Source of the DNA: Isoetes taiwanensis
Lineage: Eukaryota > Streptophyta > Lycopodiopsida > Isoetales > Isoetaceae
DNA: 64,000 nucleotides
Direction of reading: 5' to 3'
NCBI GenBank assembly: GCA_021234155.1
Contig: JAJEKV010000004.1
Span: 7,508,109 to 7,572,108, forward strand
Part shown: positions 45,998 through 55,955 of the stretch, piece by piece
Layout of the letters: each line of letters begins with the position of its first letter
Position numbering within the stretch: position 1 is the first letter of the stretch
Translations under genes and position numbers: made by a program
The notes under the pieces: generated by a model
Database searches by the model: none
What the model was told of the DNA's origin: nothing
The model's input: the letters and a program-made list of their open reading frames with translations, nothing else

Positions 45998-46881
45998 CAG
46001 GAAAGAAATTCTTCATAACATTTATAGACGACTACTCAAGAAAAACTAAATGCTATCTCTTAAGGCACAAAGATCAAGCTTTTACAGCATACAAACTATT
46101 TGAGCAAGAAATGGAGAGACAAACTGGAAGAAAAATTAAATGTGTCAGGTCTGACAGAGGAGGAGAACTTCTCTCAGGGAAATTCAAAAGACATTGCAAG
46201 ATTAATGGGATAAGGCGACAACTAACTTGCAGGTACACACCTCAGCAAAATGGAGTGGCAGAAAGAAAGAACGTGACAATTCTAGATGCAGTTCGATCCA
46301 TGCTAAAACACTCAGGTATGCCAAATTTTTTATGGGATGAAACAGTTAAAACTGATGTACTAATCCAAAATAAATTGCCTTCCTCATCTATCAATGGTAA
46401 AACCCCTGATGAGATGTGGAATGGCAATATGCCATCATATGAAATGTTTAAAGTTTATGGATGTATGGCTTTTGTTCATGTTCCTAAGGAACTCAGAAAA
46501 AAATTAGATGACAGGGCAACAAAATGTTTTCTAGCAGGCTATGATGAGCAAGCAAAGACATATAGACTATTTGATGAGTCTAAAAGGCAAATCATTATTA
46601 GTACGGATGTGGTATTCGATGAGAATACACTCTACAAGGACAGAAATAAAATGCTGGCACATAGGGGAATGGAGATGTCAGAATCAAATTCCAATGAAGA
46701 GAATACACAGGGGAATGGGGCAGCTGATATAGATAGTGATGGGGAAAATGAAGAAGAACAAAAACAGAGAGAGACAATTGAAAATGAAGAAGTTGCTGAG
46801 GGGAATGAACAGGAGTCAGAGCAGGTTGCAAAAAACAAGAGAAAAAGGAAATCAGAGATAGAAAACTCAAGGAGGAGTTAA
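45994..46881 (+). pseudogene. Copia integrase core and C-terminal region
   Basis: GKKFFITFIDDYSRKTKCY, VRSDRGGEL (second Asp), PQQNGVAERKN (Glu), then the GKTPDEMWNG and VYGCMAFVHVP motifs of Copia integrase. A Glu/Asn-rich tail is cut by a stop at 46879. A frameshift separates it from the first Asp. Gene order (integrase before RT) confirms Ty1/Copia. Confidence 0.85.
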
Positions 46882-47256
46882 AAATAGATGCAGGTGAATA
46901 TGGCAGAACTGAATGAGGAGGCCGTGCGGACTGAAGAATCTGAACTTTGAAAGCAAGCTATGAAAGAGGAAATAAATGCTTTTCTCAGAACCAACACATA
47001 TTAAGTTGTGACAAAACCTGACAACAAAAATATTATAGGATGCAAATGGATTTACAAACTTAAAACTGGAGCAAATGGAGAGCAGAAATACAAGGCCAGG
47101 TTAGTTGCACAAGGATTCACACAAATAAAGGGTTTGGATTGTGATGAGACATTTTCACCTATTGTAAAGTTGACAAGCATAAGAATCTATTAGCAAATGC
47201 AAATGCAAATGCAAATGCAAACAGTTTGGAAGTGCATCACATGGATGTGAGCACAG
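46882..47256 (+). pseudogene. Copia RT, N-terminal fragment cut by Gypsy-side DNA
   Basis: NIIGCKWIYKLKTGANGEQK, YKARLVAQGFTQIKGLDCDE, TFSPIVKLTSIRI and, after a one-base loss and four GCAAAT units (47195-47220), SLEVHHMDVSTAF. The catalytic YVDD region and RNase H are missing: similarity stops at 47256. Confidence 0.85.
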
Positions 47257-47408
47257 CCTTCGCCCTCACTCTTCTGCTTGCCACCTCTCTCTCTAGAGCC
47301 ACCAAGATCTTGTTCCCAAGCTACAGAGCAAAAGCTCTAATAGCCCAGCCTCCAACTCCTTCCCACTCCAAAAGAATTTCGGCGACAACCGGAATTGAGC
47401 CCTGCTAT
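47257..47408. other. Orphan 150-bp segment between Copia RT and Gypsy LTR
   Basis: It matches neither Copia nor the upstream side of the Gypsy 3' LTR. It stays open in the Copia frame, translating to ALTLLLATSLSRATKILFPS and so on, Ser/Ala/Arg-rich like an organelle transit peptide. It could be captured host sequence or chance. Confidence 0.35.
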
Positions 47409-49956
47409 CATGCCATGGCAGCATGGAAGAGCCAAGCACATGTTTGCACTAATCCTCTCATCTTGATTTGGTTTGCAAGACAATAGGGAAATGCTTCACT
47501 AGCATACATCAAAGTTTGAAGAGCAAAGGAAGGACAATTGACTCAAGTCACTCAAGAGATACAAAAGGTCAAACAAGCAAAGAAAATGAAGAGGAGGAGA
47601 AAGAAGACCCCTTGAAGAATATTCCATGGTATGTAGCTATTTGTGATCTTGGCATCTTTGGCATTTTGATCCCCTTCTCCATTTACTCCACCATCCTAAA
47701 TTACCATTGAACTTTGACTCCTTGCTCATATACCTCCCAAAGTCAAACTTGACCTTGAAAGTTCTTTCTAGTCAAAACACACCTTCATGAAACACCCACT
47801 TGCTCCATCATCCACTAGTTCAAAAGTGACTTGACTTGGTCAAAATTTCGCTCAGAAGTCAACATCCCATGCAACTTGACCAAAGTTAAAAGAAAGTTGC
47901 AAAAAATCCTAAGGGAAGTGCTCAAAATTCAAGTATGCCCCAGGAGGTGCTTAAAATTGCTCCATAAAAAGAAATTGGCTCCTAAATGAGCACTTGATGG
48001 GCCAAGTCACTTTACACCTCACCTCATGTGCCAAGTCACTTTACACCTCACTTCATACGCCAAGTCATCATACCCATCATCATTCTAGCCATCTCATGTC
48101 AAACTCTCACATTCAAATCAAAATTCATATCAAAGCATTAAACTAGCATCATTGTTGCCACATCACCATTGACACCTCATCACTCCACACGTATCACACA
48201 CATCATCTCCACATCATTCAAATTTTTTGACTAGAAAGAATTTTCAAATTCAAGTTGGCTAACACGTCATCATTCCCATTGGCCACATCACACCACCTAG
48301 CCTTGTCATCATTTCCAAATGCCACATCATCCACTCCTTAGCTCTTTTTTTGCCAAATTCAAAAGAGCTGTGAGAAGAGATTCCAGAATCTTATATGGTA
48401 CAAAAAAAGATTCCCTTAGGAAAAAAGAATTTTGAAAAAAGGCTTTATTTTGGGCATTATAGATGCTTCCTAGGGAATCGTGCCATAGGGCTTAGGGGTG
48501 CAAAAAATCTCCTATCTACCTTCCCCAAGCCTAATTTCTCTTTCCAGCCAATCTCCCCATGCCGCGTGGAACATCCGGGCGTGTGGGGCGGTGGAGGTAC
48601 CGGATCCCACGTGGATATTGCACGCAATAATCATAAATAATGGATTTTCTTCTTCTTATATACCTTGATCGCCAAAGTCTAATTGAGCCTGTGGGATATT
48701 TCGCCTGAACCCATATGAACCCTAAAATCCGGAAACGCCAAGATCCAGTTAATTTGGCCTAACAAACTAGTAAATCATGACCTAAACTGACCGAATCATC
48801 ATGTTTAATGCCAAGAATGCTTATTGCGAGCTAAAAGACAGAAGATTGAAGGGAAATGATCAAGATCTCAACGGAACAGAGCATTTACAAAAGGGGCTTT
48901 TCTGCACAGAAGAAATTCGAGGGCTTTGAGGCAAAGAAGTGTTTTCTGGCTTTGAAGAAGGACCGGCTTGATGATCCTGAGCTTGATTCTGACCTCCAAT
49001 GTTTACCTATGATCCAGATTATTGACTCAATTCTCTGGATTGTCTGAATGTATACCTATTTGATCCTGTGCCCAAGACCACGAGCTTGGGATATTACATT
49101 GTATCTCTTGAGTGTTTGATTTAATTGAAAATCCGACCTTTGCAGTAATCTGTTTGTGTTGCATTGAAACTCATTCCCATAAGTAAATGATTATCAGAGG
49201 CTAGGCGTCTTGTATTTGTCCAAATTGCCAGATATGAGTGGTCTGCCTATGTAGTATGTCTTTGGAAAGGGGAAAAGCCAAATTCATGTCAAGACAAAAT
49301 TACAATACCATTTTGAGCCGACATCTTTAGATCCAATTGTATTGCACAACAGGCATTGAGCATAGAAGAGTAATTGTTTGAGCATCAATCTTGCCAAGCT
49401 AAATATGTTGAACAAGGCAATGCTAGACACGCGTGCAACCCTTTATTAGAAAGTATCTCCTTGCAATATTGTTCATTTCTTACAGTCCTAGGCAAAAAAT
49501 CATCAAAAGAAAAAATTAGGTTCCCTTTTGGCAAAAGGAAGATTTGGCCCCTGTTGTGCAGACAAATCTGAGCAGAATAGAGTTGGTAACTCCAGAAAAT
49601 TCCTTGTCAACATCGAGTTTCAAATTTTAGCTCTCTGCCAGGGATATTGACCAAAAATTGACTGGGTCAGTGATCTAATTTTGGCCTATCTAACCTAGTC
49701 AGACCTCACTGAGTTTTTGCAGTCTGTTAGTATCAAGTGTTGAGCATCTTGAGGAGAGACATCCATATCCATAGCTTTATAGATCATATTCTGCAAGTTA
49801 TCTTGTGGAGCAGACTTTTTGGCCTTCAGGGAAACATACTCCCAGTGAACTTTTGTGCACTATTTCTGGAAACTTTGCACTCAAAGTGGTTGCCTCAAGC
49901 AACCTGGAGGTTCTAAACCACTGAGGTTGAAGGTTTTGCCAGGAACACCTTCAACA
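47409..49956 (+). repeat. Gypsy 5' LTR
   Basis: About 2.55 kb from (CA)TGCCATGGCAGC to CACCTTCAACA. Compared with the 3' LTR it has one extra roughly 30-bp unit (CCAAGTCACTTTACACCTCA duplicated near 48.0 kb). Upstream flanks of the two LTRs differ from 47408 leftward; a PPT-like AAAGGGGCTGG lies about 45 bp before the shared start at the 3' copy, so the first 40 or so bases of this LTR may be missing. Confidence 0.8.
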
Positions 49957-49985
49957 TTTTGGACGTTCTACCGAGATCATTTTCC
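49957..49985 (+). other. Primer-site region of the Gypsy element
   Basis: TTTTGGACGTTCTACCGAG follows the LTR end. It is not the initiator-Met site. Its layout recalls the TTTTGGCGCCGTTGCCGGGG site of Tat/Athila elements (tRNA-Asp), but many positions differ. Confidence 0.4.
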
Positions 49986-50044
49986 TGGAATCTGAAAATG
50001 AAGCTACTGCAACACCTACTGTCACTATACAAGCAAATGCAGGT

Positions 50045-51256
50045 ATGCCTTATCAATACTTTGAGCTAAAAGTGCATATTCCAGTCCCTGTTTTTGATCC
50101 GAGCATGAATGCCAATAATTTCCTCAAGACTTTTGAAGAATACTATCAAGAATATGGTCACAAAAAGGGCTGTAAGTTCTCTGAGTTTAAAAAATGTTTC
50201 AAGAATGATGAAGTCAGGGCTTGGTTAGAGTATGTTATAAGTTTAGGCACCAATTCTTGGGAAGAACTGGTTAAAAAGTTTTTAGCACGGTTTGGAAGAG
50301 TCTTGGACCCCCAAGATTTAATTTTTGAGTTGCAAACTTTTCGCATCAAGCATGGCGAGAGTGTGCACCAGTATGTTGAAAGATTCAATCTCTATCTTGT
50401 CAAATGCCAAATCAATCATGTTCCTAACCATACCCTGCATCTAGTGGCTTCTTTCATCAGGGGATTAAGCAGCAGACCGAGGGTACACAGAAAGCTTTTG
50501 AAGATCCAAAAACAAGAGGGATTTGACACAATACACAAGGCTTTCACCAAGGCTACTGAAATTACAGATATGATATCTTACTTACCAGATGATGTGCACT
50601 CACCAAGTGATCCTTTTTTTCCAGATTATGAGCAAGAGTATATGGGAGCAGCACCTGTACCTGTTTATGCTGTCCAAAAAGAGAAGAAAAAGGTTAAGAT
50701 GGAAGATGATGAGGCTCCTGCAGCAGATGTAAGAGCAGAGATCACCAAAGTTTCTGAGGCACTGGTTGAGGTAACCAAACAACTTCAAGAGCTGAAAAGC
50801 TCAAAATTTGAAAAGAAAACTTACCCTCCATGTGTGCATTGCTTTAGAGATACTCATTCTTCTGACTACTGCTGGTATAGGCCATGCACTAAGTGTGGAA
50901 AGAGAGGACATTTTGGTAAAGAATGCCCTGTGTGTGAATTTTGTAAGGCTATAGGGCATTATGAGGATAGATGCAGTGTTAAAGAGTATTTTGCTAGACA
51001 AGAAAAGTCTAAAGTTAATGAGCCAAATGCATCTATAAGGTTTGTGCAGGAAATTGAGGAACAAGAGGAGATAATGGCTGTGCACACCAGAAGAATGAAT
51101 AATGCCAAAGAAAGAGAATCAACACATGAGGAAGCTGACATCTTGAAACATAGGGATGCTGAGCAAGCACTGGCTGTGCCTCCTCCTCCTGCTCAGAAAT
51201 TCGTCAAGAAAGAAAAAGAGTGTGAGGACGGGGTGAGGACTTTGAATACCTATTAA
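50045..51256 (+). CDS. Gypsy Gag with CCHC knuckle
   Basis: 403 codons, open. Capsid pattern: FKKCFKNDEVRAWLEYVISL, NSWEELVKKFLARFGRVLDP, LQTFRIKHGESVHQYVERFN (Retrotrans_gag), and FIRGLSSRPRVHRKLL. Residues about 220-265 form a Lys/Glu-rich coil. Zinc region about 268-315: CVHC..., CTKCGKRGHFGKEC (CxxCxxxxHxxxxC) and CEFCKAIGHYEDRC, two good knuckles. The start could be earlier, as the LTR lies 88 bases upstream. Confidence 0.85.
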   Translation: MPYQYFELKVHIPVPVFDPSMNANNFLKTFEEYYQEYGHKKGCKFSEFKKCFKNDEVRAWLEYVISLGTNSWEELVKKFLARFGRVLDPQDLIFELQTFRIKHGESVHQYVERFNLYLVKCQINHVPNHTLHLVASFIRGLSSRPRVHRKLLKIQKQEGFDTIHKAFTKATEITDMISYLPDDVHSPSDPFFPDYEQEYMGAAPVPVYAVQKEKKKVKMEDDEAPAADVRAEITKVSEALVEVTKQLQELKSSKFEKKTYPPCVHCFRDTHSSDYCWYRPCTKCGKRGHFGKECPVCEFCKAIGHYEDRCSVKEYFARQEKSKVNEPNASIRFVQEIEEQEEIMAVHTRRMNNAKERESTHEEADILKHRDAEQALAVPPPPAQKFVKKEKECEDGVRTLNTY

Positions 51257-51275
51257 AGAATTCAAAAATGTAGAT

Positions 51276-51791
51276 TTGCTGACCCTGCTCAAGATAGCCC
51301 CTTCTTATAGAAAAAAGGTTCTCAATCTGACTAGAGAAGATGAGTTTGCCCTAACAAACCACATTGAGGAGCACATGCTCACCCAGGATGATTATGATCC
51401 TAGAGCTTTCACTTGTGTTGCCAAAATGGGAAGAAAAATCTTAACCAAGGTTCTGCTAGATGGAGGATCACCCCTGAATGTAATGCCACACCATGTTATG
51501 AGGCTATGTGGTCTAGAAATAGACAAGAAGGCTCCAATGATCTTGAAATCTTTCTCTAACACAAAAATCAATCCAGTTGGAATAGTTAGCAACGTGCCTA
51601 TTGATGTTGAAGGAATAATGGTTGTAGCTAACTTTGTTGTGGTTGCTTTTGAAGGAATAGAAGACAAATCAGATATATATGTCTTACTTTTGGGCAGAAA
51701 GTGGCTTTCTACAGTTGATGCTAGGCCTGTGTGGTCAAAAGGAGAATGCACTATTTCAAATGGCAAACAAAAAAGTAACATTGTACAATAA
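51276..51791 (+). CDS. Gypsy aspartic protease
   Basis: 171 codons in a different frame from gag. KVLLDGGSPLNVMPHHVM carries the active-site Asp in the DGGS form common in Tat/Athila elements (others have DTG/DSG), with VPIDVEGIMVVANFVVVAFE and YVLLLGRKWLS (flap and LLGR-like end). The frame runs on to 51791 and overlaps the next one, indicating a small frameshift relative to the downstream polyprotein. Confidence 0.75.
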   Translation: MLTLLKIAPSYRKKVLNLTREDEFALTNHIEEHMLTQDDYDPRAFTCVAKMGRKILTKVLLDGGSPLNVMPHHVMRLCGLEIDKKAPMILKSFSNTKINPVGIVSNVPIDVEGIMVVANFVVVAFEGIEDKSDIYVLLLGRKWLSTVDARPVWSKGECTISNGKQKSNIVQ

Positions 51792-51939
51792 GTTAGGAGA
51801 ATTTGAAAGCATGAATTTCATTGAAGAAGAAATGATGTTATCAAATCCATGTGGAGAATTTGAGTTGAATGCAGTAGAGTTGGAGTCTAGCATAAAAATT
51901 CCAAAAGAATTGGCTTCAGCTAAATCAGGTAATTTTGCT

Positions 51940-52326
51940 TATTTATGGTTTGATGGTGGTGTCTCCAAAAGGCTTAATGTGGCATATTCTGCTGCTATTC
52001 TCAAGGATGCTTCCAATAGGTTGCTGGCTAAAGTATGAAGAATTTATCCAAATGTCACTTCTAATATGGCAGAGTACAAGGCATTGATTGCAGGTCTTCA
52101 AGAAGCAAGAAATCTAAACATCAGTGATGTAATCATCTTTGGAGACTCTCAGCTTGTCTGCAGGCAAATATCAGGAGAATATCAAGCTAAGAGTGAAGAC
52201 ATGATGCAGCTCAGAGATCAAGCTATGCTGGAACTGAAGAATTTTGAAACCTGGGAACTTTGCCATGTGCCAAGGGAGCAAAATTGTGAAGCAGACTCGT
52301 TATGCAGAAGTGTGCTACTGGAACAC
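51940..52326 (+). pseudogene. Extra RNase H domain (RVT_3 / archaeal-like type) upstream of RT
   Basis: The frame holds YLWFDGGVSKRLNVAYSAAI, a TGA at 52036-52038, then NMAEYKALIAGLQEARNLNI, IIFGDSQLVCRQISGEYQAK and CHVPREQNCEADSLCRSV. All four acidic residues of RNase H are visible: D in FDGG, E in AEYKAL, D in GDSQL, D in EADSL. This is the plant/archaeal RNase H type that Tat elements carry, but there it normally follows the RT-linked RNase H; here it precedes RT. The one nonsense codon is the only break. Confidence 0.8.
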
Positions 52327-53880
52327 TTAGCTGAGGGAGCAATTCAAGAAGATGAGCTTGAGAAGAAAGATGTGCAACAGCTATACCCCATCCTGGTAAT
52401 CAATGCAAGTGAAGACAAACAGGTAAAGGAAATCAAGGTCAACAAGAAGGGTCTAGATAGGGTATTATATGTTGGTGATTTGTTTAAAGAGGAGGATAAT
52501 GCTTTTGTTACTAAATTCTTTGATGATTGGAAGGATATCTTTGCTTGGAATTATGATGAGTTGGTTGGTGTTGACAAAAGCATTTGTGAGTTTGAAATCA
52601 AGATCAAGGAAGGTATGAAACCTGTTATACAAAAGCTAAGAAGGATTAATGCTTCTCTATTAGGTTTAATCAAGGAGGAGTTATACAAAATGAAAGATGC
52701 AGGTGTGATTGCAGAAATTGTGAATCCTGAGTGGCTATCTTGCATTGTTCCTGTTGAGAAGAAAAACAAGACTATCAGAATTTGCATAGATTATAGAGAT
52801 CTAAACAAAGCCACTATCAAAGATTGCTATCCATTGCCATTTCTGGAAGAAGTGCTGCATGCTGTACTCATTCTTAGATGGCTTTTCAGGCTTTAATCAA
52901 ATAAGCATCAAGGAAAGTGATCAGCCAAAAACTTCATTTATCACACCTTGGGGAACATTTGCCATGAAAAGAATGCCATTTGGATTGATGAATGCATCTG
53001 CAACATTCCAAAGAGCCATGGATACAATTTTTAGAGAAATGCCTGCCAATATTTTTCGTGTATTTTTGGATGACCTTTGTTTGGGAACTTCTCTGGAAAA
53101 ACATTTTGATATGCTAACCATGCTGTTTGATTTGTGTAGAAAGGGAGAAGTGAGTTTGAACCCCAAAAAATGTGTTTTTTTATCCTCAAAGGGAGAATTG
53201 CTTGGGCATGTAGTGTCTACAGCAGGAATTCAAATATCTGAAAGTAAGGTTGAAGCTCTAAGGAAACTAGCACCTCCAAAAACCCTCAAGCAGGTTAAAA
53301 GCTTCATGGGGATGACCAGCTTTTTGAGAATGTATGTCCCTCATTTTTCCCACACTATGAGCCCAATTTCTAACCTCACAAAGGTTGGAAAGTTCTCCAA
53401 AATTGAAAGCAAACATATCCTAGTAGATTGGGATGAGCAATGCCAAGATTCGTTTGACAAGATCATTGATGCCATTTGCAAATCTATCCTACTTAAACCT
53501 CCTGATCTAGAGAAACCCTTCAAAGCTTATATCAGTGTAACAAAAAAGGCAATTGGTTTGGCACTGCTGCAAGAGGACCATGTAATTGCTTTTGCAAGCA
53601 AGATGTGGTCTGATACTGAATTAAGATATCCCAGGTTGGAGAAAAGTGCAGCAGCCTTGATGTTCTTGATAGAGAGACAAGGGCATCTTCTTCAAAACAA
53701 TCAGGTGCAAGTATTCATGAGACAAAATCCTTTCTCACTCCTTTTTGCAAAAAAGCAACCAAAGGTCAAATTGTGCAGGTGGGCTTGTAAGATTCAAGCT
53801 TATGATATTACTGTAAAGGTGGTAAAGTTGATCGAGAATCCCAGCTCTTATCTTCCACATGTGTTGTTTGAGCATGAAGA
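52327..53880 (+). pseudogene. Gypsy RT and degenerate linked RNase H
   Basis: RT: PVIQKLRRINASLLGLIKEE, IRICIDYRDLNKATIKDCYP, frameshift near 52860, YSFLDGFSGFNQISIKESDQ, MPFGLMNASATFQRAMD, IFRVFLDDLCLG (FLDD catalytic motif), LLGHVV. Linked RNase H: FKAYISVTKKAIGLALLQED, FASKMWSDTELRYPRLEKSA. The first Asp (DAS/DGS) and a later one are replaced, so this RNase H is probably inactive, as in Tat elements. Frames: 52066-52896 and 52859-54355. Confidence 0.85.
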
Positions 53881-54119
53881 TCAAGATGGTTTATGTAGTG
53901 ATGACAACCTAACAAACTTGATTTCTTTTGATGCAGAAAATATTGACTGGCAATTTGACATCAGAAACTATCTGGAGAGCAATGAGTTGCCCAAGAATTT
54001 GAATGGCAGTCAAGAGAGAAGATTCAAGGACAAGTGCAAAAAGTTCAGGCTAATTGAAGGGATCCTATGCAAAGTTGACAAGGAAGGAGTCTTGTTGAGA
54101 TGTGTGGATGAAGAAGAGG

Positions 54120-55214
54120 CTAGAATGATAATTGAAGCGTGTCATGAGGGAGTTTGTGGAGGACACTTTGCAGCAGATACAACTGCAAAAAAGATTCTAA
54201 GGTCAGGATACTTTTGGCCCACTCTTTTTAAGGATTGTTATGAGACTATAAAATGCTGCCATAAATGTCAGATCTTTGGTAAAAAAACTTTGCAACCAGC
54301 TGCCTTGACTGCCATAACTTCCCCTGTACCTTTCCAAATGTGGGGGATTTTATAGGCCCCATAGACCCACCTTCTTCAGCTCAACACCAGTTTATATTAG
54401 TTGCTACTTTACCAAATGGGCAGAGGCAATTCCTTTGAGAGAAGCCAATGCTCAAGCCACTGCAAGATTTCTGCATGAAAATATTTGTGCCAGATTTGGC
54501 ATTCCTTTTAAAATAGTTTCTGATAGAGGCAGCCAGTTCATCAACCATACAATTGCATTACTTCTAGCCACCTTGAAAGTCAAACATACCAAGAGTTCAT
54601 CCTATTACCCTCAGGGAAATGGCCAGGCAGAATCAACCAATAAGACTCTCAAATCCATCCTCAAAAAGACCATCAGTGTTTCAAAAAAGGATTGGCATTT
54701 AAAACTCCATGATGCACTTTGGGCATATAGAACTACCATCAAAGTGGCTACAAAACACACTCCTTTCAGTTTGGTATATGGGATAGAGTCAGTACTGCCT
54801 ATAGAATTAGAACTTCCATCACTCAGACTGGCTTATCAGATTAATTTGGAAATGGATGAGGCTCTAAAAGACAGATTTGTGAGATTGATGCAGCTAGAGG
54901 AGCATAGATATGAGGCTGAGAATGCAGTGATGAGGAAAAAGGCTAAAGATATTGCAGCTTTCAAAGCAGCACACAAATTGCAGGGAGTCTTAAAAACAGG
55001 AGAGTTAGTGTTGAAGTGGAACAAAGCAAGGGAAGACATAGTATCCAAATTTGAGAATCTTTGGGAGGGACCATTTGAAGTGATAGGGACAGCTGGCAGA
55101 GATTCATATTGGCTGAAAGATATTGCTGATGGCAGAGAATTGATGAACCCTATCAACATTGTGCACCTAAAAAGGTATTGGCAACAACATGTTGCCCTTG
55201 CTTTGTTCAACTAA
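54120..55214 (+). pseudogene. Gypsy integrase
   Basis: HHCC zinc finger HEGVCGGHFAADTTAKKILR ... CCHKCQ (54.15-54.28 kb). The core's first Asp is in a shifted frame (GDFIGPIDPP, about 54350), a few bases are lost after ILVAT, and the rest is open: IVSDRGSQF (second Asp), YYPQGNGQAESTNKTLK (Glu), LWAYRTT, TPFSLVYG. The C-terminal part ends PINIVHLKRYW, the common Ty3 tail. Two frameshifts at the start disable it. Confidence 0.85.
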
Positions 55215-55955
55215 AATCTTTATGGTAAGATGTAGTTAGGATTAGTTAGTGCATTGCTTAAAAAATAAAAAATAAAAAAAACAGAAAAAAGCAAAATATA
55301 AGAAAAAAGCCTCAGTAGGATGAAAGCAAAAAATTAATTAAGCCTATCTTAGTAAGTCAAGTTCTGCTTTGAAGTTATTATTCGTGTACTAATGAGTTTC
55401 TAGTGTTGCAAGGACAAAAGGGCTATGCAGGTTGTAATCAACTGAGCCAGTGAATTAATACTGATCATAGTTCCATGCAGGTGCATCTGAACATGTCACT
55501 CACACATCTCTTTCACTACATTACATTATTCTTCATCATCTGGAGTTGCTGCCATCACCTCCACACCAGCAACTCATTCAAACTAACAAGCTTTATCTTC
55601 ACATGCAGGTGCATCCTTATATCTGCATCCATCTGTCATCTGATCAAGAGTTGACCTTATTACATCTGAAAACCCCCTACATCTTCATAAATTCCCCAAG
55701 CTGCTGTCACACCACCATCCTGCAGCTTCTCATAACTAAAGAGATTTATTTTCCATGCAGGTTCATCTGAAAGGAACATCATTCACATATACATTCATAG
55801 TGCCAAATCTGTCACTTTCAAATCCATATGCAGGTCATTGAGTTGCCAACCATATTCTCACATTGGCAACTGGCTGGAGCTATGTCAAGAAGTACAAACA
55901 GCTAGTCAAAGGGGCTGGTAGACCAGCCTTCTCTTTTAGTTTGGCATAATGCTGC
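55215..55955 (+). other. Gypsy 3' untranslated region with repeated motif and PPT
   Basis: Noncoding. A CATGCAGGTKCATC-like motif recurs near 55475, 55603, 55754 and 55829. A purine tract CAAAGGGGCTGG lies at about 55907-55918, the best PPT candidate, though the LTR similarity begins 40 bp later. Confidence 0.55.

Noticed and set aside
46598-46870. Ser/Phe-rich minus-strand ORFs with signal-like hydrophobicity
   Set aside because: Antisense of the Glu-rich Copia integrase tail.
48856-49047. 63-codon ORF repeated at 57380
   Set aside because: Both copies lie in the Gypsy LTRs, so repetition comes from the LTR pair and not from selection on a protein.
50600-51141. Minus-strand hydrophobic ORFs opposite Gypsy gag
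   Set aside because: Shadows of a Lys/Glu-rich coding strand.
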